Source of the DNA: Schwartzia sp. (in: firmicutes)
GTDB taxonomy: Bacteria; Bacillota; Negativicutes; Selenomonadales; Selenomonadaceae
Length of the DNA: 64,000 nucleotides
Assembly: GCA_017480545.1 (NCBI GenBank)
Contig: JAFVAI010000036.1
Coordinates: forward strand, 1 to 64,000
Direction: 5' to 3'
Under the pieces are notes generated by a model. That model ran no database searches. It was not told the DNA's origin and was given only the letters and a program-made list of their open reading frames with translations. The position numbers and the translations under genes are program-made. Shown piece by piece: positions 57,601-64,000 of this stretch (positions within the stretch are counted from its first letter, which is position 1; each line of letters opens with the position of its first letter).

Positions 57601-58776
57601 TCCTTCAACGGCGCGGATGTGGATACGTCGAATATCAACTTCACGAATCTGCAAGCGTTGCAGGACAACAAAAAAATGACCCTCGTTTCCTCCTTCGGCG
57701 ATACCGTTGGAACAATCACGGGCACGAAATACAAGGTCGGCTCGACACTCGAAGGCACGGGCAAAGCGTCCCTCGTCGATGGCGACCTGATTTTCACCAC
57801 CGATGCCGTGCCGACGGACGACGGCGGGACGGATGACAGCGGAAATAGCGGCGGCCTCACCGTGCAGGAGCAGACCCACAACACCGTCATGGGGGCGACG
57901 GTGAGCCTCGCCACACTCTCCGCCGGAAACGATTTCATAGGCTCGGCAACGGAAGGGCTTGCCCAAGTGGCGAACATCGGCGACGACGGGATATCAAGCT
58001 ACGCCAACATCGGCGGCGGCACCATGCGGCAGGAAACGGGGAGCCATGTGGACACCCACCATTGGAACGCGATTCTCGCCATCGGGAAAATCAACAAGAA
58101 GGAAAAATCCACCTTCGAATACGGCGCGTTCTTCGAGTACGGCAGCGGCAATTATACCACCCATAACGGCGACCAGCGGGGCGACGGCTCGGCGCGTTAC
58201 GCGGGCGGCGGCCTTCTCGCGAAATGGACGGCGAAGCATGGCCTTTACGTCGAGGGCAGCCTCCGCGCCGGAACCGTCCACGACGACGCGCGGAACGTAC
58301 TCCGTAACGCGAACGGCGTACCGTACAGCTACGAGACGAACGCCAACTATTTCGGCGGCCATGTCGGCATCGGAAAGGAAATCCCGCTAGCGAACGGCAA
58401 CACGGTAGACGTGTACGGAAAATATTTCGTGAACCGCAGGAACAGCGTCAGCTTCAATGCGGGTGGCCACTACGACCTCGACGCGGTGACCAGCCAAATC
58501 GCGAGAATCGGCGTGAGGTACACCGTCAAGGGCAAAAAGTGGAATTTCTACGCGGGCGCGGCCTACGAGCACGAGCTGGACGGAAAGGCCACAGGCAAGG
58601 CCGACGGCATGGCGATCCGGGGCGCGGATCCCTCGGGCGCGAGCTTCCGCGGCGAACTCGGCGCGACGATGACGCCGGGAGAAAATTCCCCGTGGAAACT
58701 CGACCTGAACGTAACGGGCTTCGCCGGAAAGAAGCAGGGCGTAACCGGCGGAGTGAGCGTAGCGTGGATGTTCTGA
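54677..58776 (+). CDS. Autotransporter adhesin-like protein 2 (phase-variable; frame broken at a G12 tract as sequenced)
   Basis: The start with a ribosome site (AGGGAGG, then ATG at 54677) reads MSKKVHAHKTKL, then the G12 tract, then stops after a few codons. The long frame encodes the signal core SRAALAVATSLWMAIGG with a likely cut after VASA, AIDA-type repeats of about 17-19 residues (GGSGTVDTMNGGVQQV), a long Gly/Thr/Asn passenger and a C-terminal beta-barrel ending GGVSVAWMF. It is reachable with 10 or 13 G. Without a frame change, the only entry is a TTG at 54658 with no ribosome site. The barrel is closely similar to that of autotransporter 1. Function is probably adhesion or aggregation (family inference). 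Confidence 0.85.
54713..54724 (+). repeat. Homopolymer of 12 G in the signal region of autotransporter 2
   Basis: Twelve consecutive G at codon 13 of the gene counted from the ATG at 54677. Lengths of 10 or 13 would put the start in frame with the adhesin; 12 gives an early stop. This is the classic layout of slipped-strand phase variation. Confidence 0.85.
55198..55299 (+). repeat. Exact 51-bp tandem duplication in the AIDA-like repeats
   Basis: Two identical 51-bp units (55198-55248, 55249-55299), each coding a 17-residue repeat VDTMNGGVQQVRGGSGT. Other repeats around them (54900-55420) are diverged. Confidence 0.9.
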
Positions 58777-58818
58777 AAAAATTTTTGGGGTAAGAAATTC
58801 TTACCCCAAAAATTTTTT
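58776..58818. repeat. Palindromic repeat P6 directly after the autotransporter 2 stop
   Basis: 43-nt perfect palindrome with core GTAAGAA-A-TTCTTAC, inner arms GGG/CCC and A/T ends. It begins with the A of the TGA stop, as P2 does. Confidence 0.88.
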
Positions 58819-58860
58819 CAATCCCATGTTGCCTTGGAGCAACAGCAAGATATTTATAAA

Positions 58861-58899
58861 AAAAAACAGCTCCCCTCGGATTTTTTGGGAGCTGTTTTT
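58861..58899. terminator. Bidirectional terminator between autotransporter 2 and the HlyD-like gene
   Basis: Stem AAAACAGCTCCC/GGGAGCTGTTTT flanked by A and T runs, between convergent genes. Confidence 0.88.
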
Positions 58900-58970
58900 G
58901 CTATCTGTTATGTGTAATCTATAACCTCTAATCCTGCTCCCAAATTGGAAAATCCAATTGGAAAGGCGTA

Positions 58971-59963
58971 TCAATACAGCGATATTCTGACCATGGTGCG
59001 TTCGGCCGGGCGAATCAGCACTCCGTCATGTGCCGGAATGGAAATACGAACCGTCAATTTGGCCGCATGAAGCTCTTCGGGTTTGACCCCTTCCGTTCCT
59101 TGTGCCATTTCCTGTTGTTCATTTTCACGCGGTTCAAGAATTTCTGTCACATTTCCCAGTAATTTTTGGCCATCCAAAATATAAGCAGCGGTTTGCCCGA
59201 CACTAAGAAGATTGCGGTACTCCGGAGACGCGTATGCTTCCAGCCATAGCCGTTCCGCATCGCCAATCCGAAATACAACTTCTCCTGGATGTACTTCGCT
59301 CTCTTCCCGCACGTCAGCTAAATATACCACACCTGCTACTGGCGCCGTCAATTCCGTGGCTCCTGAAGCCTGTTGTGCAACCGCAAGGGCAGCCTCCGCC
59401 TGCCGCACCTGAAGCTCGGCGCGCCGAATGGCTTCCGGGTTTCCCGGAAGCGTCACCGTTTGATAGGATACCCCCGCTGCGGATGAAGCCTCGTATGCCG
59501 CCGCAGCCTCGTCCCGTTCTTTCGCGCTGACAGCTCCCATATCGTAAAGCCGTTGCATTCGCTCCAAGTGTGCGTACGCATTTGCGTCACCGCCACCTCC
59601 TCCGGAAATCGGCTGAACAGTTACAATTCCGGCTCGCAATTCCTCTAAATTGCGTTTGGACAATACAAGGTTCGCCTCTAACTGCTGTATCTGTTCCGGC
59701 GACACCTTGACTTTGATTTTTGCCAAGACTTGTCCTTGTTGCACCACATCACCGTCGTGGATCAAAATTTCGGAAAGTGTCCCTGCTGCTCTAGCCCGTG
59801 TCTGTACCATCGATCCGACGACTTCCGCTTCGACCAAGGAGAGCGTTCGATGCCCAGATTGATAAAACCAAACGATGCCCGCACACAAAACAGCTACAGA
59901 AAGCAAGAAGACAAAACCATATTTTATAACAGCATGCGCTTTTTCGCTGATATCGACTTCCAA
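58971..59963 (-). CDS. HlyD-family membrane fusion (periplasmic adaptor) protein
   Basis: 330 residues. The TTG start at 59963 has GGGAGG 8 nt upstream. One N-terminal membrane helix (YGFVFLLSVAVLCAGIVWF) is followed by the split biotinyl-lipoyl-like domain (GTLSEILIHDGDVVQQGQVL ... LTAPVAGVVYLADV), a coiled-coil hairpin rich in Gln/Glu/Ala between, and a beta-barrel C-terminal part. Adaptors of this kind link an inner-membrane pump to the outer membrane. No pump or TolC-like gene lies next to it. Codon use is more A/T-rich than its neighbours. Confidence 0.85.
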   Translation of the reverse strand: MEVDISEKAHAVIKYGFVFLLSVAVLCAGIVWFYQSGHRTLSLVEAEVVGSMVQTRARAAGTLSEILIHDGDVVQQGQVLAKIKVKVSPEQIQQLEANLVLSKRNLEELRAGIVTVQPISGGGGGDANAYAHLERMQRLYDMGAVSAKERDEAAAAYEASSAAGVSYQTVTLPGNPEAIRRAELQVRQAEAALAVAQQASGATELTAPVAGVVYLADVREESEVHPGEVVFRIGDAERLWLEAYASPEYRNLLSVGQTAAYILDGQKLLGNVTEILEPRENEQQEMAQGTEGVKPEELHAAKLTVRISIPAHDGVLIRPAERTMVRISLY

Positions 59964-59997
59964 ATCACGTTCCTCCCACTATCGGTCCATCGCTTGG

Positions 59998-60030
59998 AAA
60001 AAGACGCGCAAAGAAATTGCGCGTCTTTTT
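59998..60030. terminator. Terminator after alaS
   Basis: Stem AAAAAGACGCGCAA/TTGCGCGTCTTTTT, 7 nt after the alaS stop and upstream of the HlyD-like gene. Confidence 0.9.
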
Positions 60031-60037
60031 CCCGTTT

Positions 60038-62668
60038 TCAATCCAGTCCAAGCTGGTTTTTGAGTGCTTTATGTGCCGCTTCCATTGCCTGCGGGATTTT
60101 CTCCGGATCCTTGCCGCCAGCCTGCGCCATCTCAGGACGTCCGCCGCCGCCGCCGCCGACCGCCTTCGCAGCCTCCTTGACCAGCTTCCCGGCATGGACA
60201 CCCTTCGCCACGGCATCCTTGGACGCTTTCGCGACGATGCTCACCTTGCCGTCCATAACCGCGCAAAGCAATACGACGCCGTTTTGGAGCTTCGTCTCCA
60301 TGAGATCGGCCATCTCGCGCAACGCTTCCATGCTCTCGACATTCGCCTTGCCCGTCACTAACTGCACTTCGCCATATGTTTGCACGGCCATCAGGAGCTT
60401 TTGCGCGTCAGCCTTCTCTTGCATCCGATGCACTTCGTCCAACTTCTTCTTCATTTCCTTGTAATCTGTCGCCAACACGGAAAGTTTCTGCACGACTTCC
60501 ATATCGTGGCACTTCAACAGTTCCGCCGCTTGCACAAGAGCCATTTCCCGTTCGCGCGCCCACCGGAGAGCCGCGCCGCCCGTAATCGCCTCGATACGGC
60601 GGACGCCTGCCGCGACGCCCGTCTCGCTGACAATCTTGAACATCCCGATTTGCCCGACGTTCGACACATGGGAGCCGCCGCAAAGCTCCATGCTGAAGCC
60701 CGGCACGGTCACGACGCGCACAATGTCGCCGTACTTTTCGCCGAACAGCGCCATCGCGCCTTTCGCTTTCGCCTCGTCCTGCTTCATCCGGGCGATCTCT
60801 ACGTCCTGCGCCCGCAAGATGACTTGATTGACCATTTCCTCGACATCCGCGAGCTGCTGGGGGGAAACCGGCTCGAAATTCGAAAAGTCGAAACGCAAAC
60901 GCTCCGGCGTAACGAGCGAACCGGCCTGATTGACTTGATCGCCGACCACGCGCTTCAAAGCCGCCTGCAAAAGATGCGTCGCCGTATGGTTGCGGGCAGA
61001 GGCCAGTTTCTTTTCCCGATCCAACGTGATTTTTACAGTGTCGCCGACTTTCAGCAATCCCTCTTCCACATAGCCGATATGGTAAATCGTGCCATCGGGC
61101 AGCTTCTTCGCGTTCGACACCTGCACACGGCCAAGCTCCGTCGTGAAGAGGCCGACGTCGCCGACCTGCCCGCCGCCTTCCGCGTAGAACGGCGTCACAT
61201 CGAGGATGATGCCCGCTTCCTCGCCGTCGGAAAGCGTATCGGCAAGCGCGCCGTCTTTCCAAAGGGCGACAACCTTCGCTTCGGTTGCCGCCATATCCTG
61301 CCGCAAATTTTTGACATCAATGCCGCTCAAATCCGGCACAGCGACACGTTGGTTTTCCTGCCGCGCCGCGCGCGCACGGTCGCGCTGCACCTGCATCGCC
61401 TTGTCGAAACCTTCATGGTCGAGCGTCAAGCCGCTCTCGTGCAAAATCTCTTCGGTCAGTTCCCATGGAAATCCGTAAGTATCGTAGAGCCTGAACGCGC
61501 TTTCGCCGTCCAGTTCTTTCTTGCCTTTCGCCTTGACCGCTTCAATCTCTGCGTTCAAAAGCTCCATGCCTTGCGCCAGCGTCGCGTGGAAACGTTCCTC
61601 TTCGAGCTGAATGACCTTTTTGATGTAGTCCTGCCGTTCCGAAAGCGCCTCGAAATCCGGCGCGCCCTTGTAAATTTTGATGACCGCGTCCACCGCCCCC
61701 ACGAGGAACGGCTTGTCCATGCCGAGAAGCCGCCCGTGGCGCACCGCGCGGCGCAGGATGCGGCGAAGCACATAGCCGCGTCCCTCGTTCGACGGCAAAA
61801 TGCCGTCCATGATCATGATTGTCATGCTCCGCGCATGGTCGGCAATGACTTTCAGCGAAATATCCTTCTGCGCGTCCTCGCCGTACTTCACGCCTGACAC
61901 GCCGGACGCGTACTCGATAATCGGGAACAGCAAATCCGTCTCGAAATTCGTTTTCTTGCCTTGGAGCACGGACGCCAACCGCTCCAAGCCGCAGCCTGTA
62001 TCGATGTTCTTGTGCGCCAGTGGCTTGTACTCTCCGTCCTCTGTACGGTCGTACTGCGTGAACACGAGGTTCCAGATTTCGAGGTAACGGTCGCAATCGC
62101 AGCCCACGGCGCAGGTCGGCTGGCCGCAGCCACGCTCTTCGCCGAGGTCGATGTAAATCTCCGAATCCGGACCGCAAGGGCCGGGGCCGATTTCCCAAAA
62201 ATTATCCTCAAGTTTCACAATATGGTCGGCGAGGAAGCCCGGCTGCTGCTTCCAGATTTCCGCCGCCTCGTCGTCCTTCGGGTAAATCGTCGCGTACAGC
62301 TTCTCCTTCGGAAGCTCGACGACCTCGGTCAAAAATTCCCAAGCCCAAGCAATCGCCTCTTTCTTGAAATAGTCGCCGAAAGAAAAATTGCCGAGCATCT
62401 CAAAATACGTCTGATGGCGCGCGGTCCGGCCGACATTCTCGATGTCGCCCGTGCGTACGCAGCGCTGGCTCGTCGTAATACGCGTGCGGGGCGGCTTCAT
62501 CTTGCCGGTGAAAAAAGGCTTGAAGGGCGCCATGCCCGCGCCGATCATTAAAAGCGTCGGATCGTTTTCGGGAATCAGGGACGCGCTGGGAAGGCGCAAA
62601 TGCCCCGCCTTTTTTTCAAAAAAATCGAGATACGCTTCGCGCAACTCATTGCCCGTCATGAATTTCAC
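60038..62668 (-). CDS. alaS: Alanyl-tRNA synthetase
   Basis: 876 residues, full-length class II synthetase. It has the N-terminal catalytic core (GAGMAPFKPFFTG, TTSQRCVRTGDIENVG, FFKKEAIAWAWEF shifted by one), the editing domain with HTATHLLQAAL and LCGGSHVSNVGQIG (zinc ligands), and the C-Ala domain with GGGGGGRPEMAQAGG. The GTG start at 62668 has AGGAG 9 nt upstream; an ATG three codons later is the alternative. Own promoter at 62709-62738. Confidence 0.98.
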   Translation of the reverse strand: MKFMTGNELREAYLDFFEKKAGHLRLPSASLIPENDPTLLMIGAGMAPFKPFFTGKMKPPRTRITTSQRCVRTGDIENVGRTARHQTYFEMLGNFSFGDYFKKEAIAWAWEFLTEVVELPKEKLYATIYPKDDEAAEIWKQQPGFLADHIVKLEDNFWEIGPGPCGPDSEIYIDLGEERGCGQPTCAVGCDCDRYLEIWNLVFTQYDRTEDGEYKPLAHKNIDTGCGLERLASVLQGKKTNFETDLLFPIIEYASGVSGVKYGEDAQKDISLKVIADHARSMTIMIMDGILPSNEGRGYVLRRILRRAVRHGRLLGMDKPFLVGAVDAVIKIYKGAPDFEALSERQDYIKKVIQLEEERFHATLAQGMELLNAEIEAVKAKGKKELDGESAFRLYDTYGFPWELTEEILHESGLTLDHEGFDKAMQVQRDRARAARQENQRVAVPDLSGIDVKNLRQDMAATEAKVVALWKDGALADTLSDGEEAGIILDVTPFYAEGGGQVGDVGLFTTELGRVQVSNAKKLPDGTIYHIGYVEEGLLKVGDTVKITLDREKKLASARNHTATHLLQAALKRVVGDQVNQAGSLVTPERLRFDFSNFEPVSPQQLADVEEMVNQVILRAQDVEIARMKQDEAKAKGAMALFGEKYGDIVRVVTVPGFSMELCGGSHVSNVGQIGMFKIVSETGVAAGVRRIEAITGGAALRWAREREMALVQAAELLKCHDMEVVQKLSVLATDYKEMKKKLDEVHRMQEKADAQKLLMAVQTYGEVQLVTGKANVESMEALREMADLMETKLQNGVVLLCAVMDGKVSIVAKASKDAVAKGVHAGKLVKEAAKAVGGGGGGRPEMAQAGGKDPEKIPQAMEAAHKALKNQLGLD

Positions 62669-62708
62669 TGTTATCAGCTCCTACAAAATGCTTTCATGAA
62701 ACTTAATA

Positions 62709-62738
62709 ATTATATCTTAATCGGCCGCAGAAAGTCAA
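62709..62738 (-). promoter_or_regulatory. alaS promoter
   Basis: Minus-strand TTGACT (62733-62738), 18-nt spacer, TATAAT (62709-62714). Confidence 0.78.
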
Positions 62739-62798
62739 TTTTCAAGCCAACATTCCCTGACATTTTTCGGCCCGCTTTTTCCCTCCCCGTCTTTTTGC

Positions 62799-62804
62799 TA
62801 TAAT
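62799..62804 (+). promoter_or_regulatory. -10 box of the gene at 62844
   Basis: TATAAT preceded by TGC (extended -10). No clear -35 box. 39 nt upstream of the start codon. Confidence 0.55.
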
Positions 62805-62843
62805 AAGGGCGAAAAATCACTTCTTGGAAATGGAGGCATCGTT

Positions 62844-63629
62844 ATGGGCAAAGAAATAATCAGTCGAGCTGAGGATATGAGCCAAACACAACTTGCCGAA
62901 TACTCTATTGACCTTTTGCACCGAATGGCGGTGCACCACACGCTTTGGTTTCGCGAGGTCGAGCACCAGCTTGGATTCAAAAAAGCGCTCGCGGCGATGG
63001 ACGAGGCTTGGAAAAAGACGCGCGCCATCGCCGTGCAACGCTTTTCAGAGGAACTTGGCGTTTCGGAAACGAACGGCGTTCCCGACGTGCTTCTTTCGAT
63101 GCCAAAGGAACGGCAACTCCGCCTAATCGATGCCATTGCAAAAAATTGGCTGGCGCAGGACGGCGTTTGGTTCCAAGCCGTGGAAAAAGCGCACGGCATG
63201 AACGACGCAAAGCGATGCAACGATTCCACGTGGAGCCGCTTCTCCCCCTTCGAGGCCCACGCTGTCAAGAATTTGCTCGGGCTTGGCGAACGCCCGGGCT
63301 TGGACGGCTTGGAACGTGCGCTGAATTTTCGCATGTACAGCCGACTGAACCGCCAATCCTGCTGTCGCGAAAACGGCGCGCTGATTTTCGAGATGAACGA
63401 TTGCCGTGTGCAGTCCGCCCGTGTCCGAAAAGGCCTCGCCGATTATCCGTGCAAGAGCGCCGGGCTCGTCGAGTACGCGCGATTCGCCGAGGCTATCGAC
63501 GAACGCATCCGCACCGAATGCATCGGCTGCCCGCCCGACGCTCATCCCTCCGAATGGTTCTGCGCTTGGCGGTTCACGATAGATGACCAGAAAACAAAAG
63601 AGGCAGGCTGCCATGAATCTCGTTCATAG
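62844..63629 (+). CDS. Cysteine-containing cytosolic protein of unknown function (DUF6125-like)
   Basis: 261 residues, no signal peptide. The N-terminal half is helical (LAEYSIDLLHRMAVHHTLWFREVEHQLG). The C-terminal half has NRQSCCRENGALIFEMNDCRVQSAR and a Cys pair in ECIGCPPDAHPSEWFCAWRF, which could bind a metal or cofactor. The pattern, including MNDCRVQSARxRKGLxDYPCKS, resembles a family of anaerobe proteins; the DUF number is from memory and should be treated as tentative. ATG behind GGAGG. Its 3' end overlaps that of radC by 6 nt. Confidence 0.7.
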   Translation: MGKEIISRAEDMSQTQLAEYSIDLLHRMAVHHTLWFREVEHQLGFKKALAAMDEAWKKTRAIAVQRFSEELGVSETNGVPDVLLSMPKERQLRLIDAIAKNWLAQDGVWFQAVEKAHGMNDAKRCNDSTWSRFSPFEAHAVKNLLGLGERPGLDGLERALNFRMYSRLNRQSCCRENGALIFEMNDCRVQSARVRKGLADYPCKSAGLVEYARFAEAIDERIRTECIGCPPDAHPSEWFCAWRFTIDDQKTKEAGCHESRS

Positions 63630-63644
63630 GCAGTCTGCCTCTTT
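63597..63644. terminator. Shared terminator of the convergent genes at 62844 and radC
   Basis: Stem AAAGAGGCAG-CTGCC/GGCAG-CTGCCTCTTT with one mismatch, formed from the overlapping 3' coding ends of both genes. Confidence 0.75.
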
Positions 63645-64000
63645 CAATGACAAAAATCCGTCGCCGGCGATGATGACATGATCGAGCACGGGGATTCCCA
63701 TGATCTCCCCCGCTTTCATCATCTGCCTCGTGAGTTGCATATCCTCCCGGCTCGGCGTCGGGTCGCCGCTGGGGTGATTGTGGATCAGGATCATATTGGC
63801 GGCGGAATATCGTATCGCCTCTCGAAAGATTTCCCTCGGATGGGCCACCGACGCCGTCAGGCTCCCAACGGAAATCGTCGGCATAGCGAGCACCCGGTTG
63901 CGCACATCGAGCAACAGGACGAGGAAATGCTCTTTTTGCTCAAACCGCAGGATGGGCGACGCGTAACGCGCGACGTCCTCCGGCCCCTCGATTTTTTCCA
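63624..64000 (-). CDS. radC: RadC family JAB/MPN-domain protein, N-terminus outside window
   Basis: The visible 125 C-terminal residues form the JAB metalloprotein-like domain. HNHPSGDPTPSREDMQLT is the RadC signature (His-His, Asp metal ligands), with LLDVRNRVLAM and VLDHVIIAGDGFLSLKE. The frame is open to the window edge (for example EKIEGPEDVARYASPILRF). RadC proteins are widespread in bacteria; the old DNA-repair link is not firmly supported. Confidence 0.93.
   Translation of the reverse strand, partial: EKIEGPEDVARYASPILRFEQKEHFLVLLLDVRNRVLAMPTISVGSLTASVAHPREIFREAIRYSAANMILIHNHPSGDPTPSREDMQLTRQMMKAGEIMGIPVLDHVIIAGDGFLSLKEADCL

Overview
The window looks like chromosomal DNA of a diderm Firmicute of the class Negativicutes, probably a Selenomonas-like genus; this is an inference from gene content. 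Firmicute traits are AddAB recombination, T-box control of trp, HisZ, and a YerC-type TrpR relative. Traits that need an outer membrane are two type V autotransporters whose C-termini both end in W-M-F, plus an HlyD-like adaptor. GC content is high (by eye near 58-60%), and promoters are almost all clean TTGACA-N17-TATAAT.

Layout. 1-9.6 kb: a class A penicillin-binding protein (cut by the left edge), a large autotransporter, a divergent MFS/LuxR protein, diaminopimelate dehydrogenase and an HD-domain protein. 9.6-21.7 kb: the information-processing block rpmG-secE-nusG-rplK-rplA-(L10 leader)-rplJ-rplL, a terminator, then rpoB-rpoC with their own promoter. 21.7-28.9 kb: addB-addA. 28.9-39.9 kb: signalling genes (two GGDEF proteins, a GGDEF/EAL protein with two solute-binding domains, one chemoreceptor) and a small aspartic-protease-like pair. 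This block is bracketed by two paralogous stand-alone transcripts, each led by a cobalamin riboswitch. 40-51.3 kb: T-box-controlled trpFCBAEG (no trpD), then an apparent operon of a glucosaminidase, an AarF kinase, aroH, ridA and tkt. 51.3-53.6 kb: yerC-hisZ and a possibly decaying HD-domain gene. 54-58.8 kb: a RelBE-type toxin-antitoxin pair immediately upstream of a second autotransporter that carries a 12-G homopolymer in its signal region. 59-64 kb: an HlyD-like protein, alaS, a cysteine-containing protein of unknown function, and the C-terminal part of radC.

The most unusual content is non-coding. (1) Two cobalamin-riboswitch RNAs about 10 kb apart each have their own consensus promoter. 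After the riboswitch terminator each continues for about 330-450 nt through conserved hairpins interleaved with C-rich CCUCC segments, then ends at a second terminator with no convincing protein gene. (2) Two 168-bp near-palindromic elements have TTAA ends, each supplies the stop codon of the gene before it, and the inner stems differ between copies with pairing kept. (3) Six short palindromes share the core GTAAGAAWTTCTTAC while their outer arms covary. (4) The second autotransporter is out of frame from its best start codon at the present length of the G tract, which points to phase variation. (5) The trp T-box leader has one specifier stem but two consecutive T-box/terminator modules.
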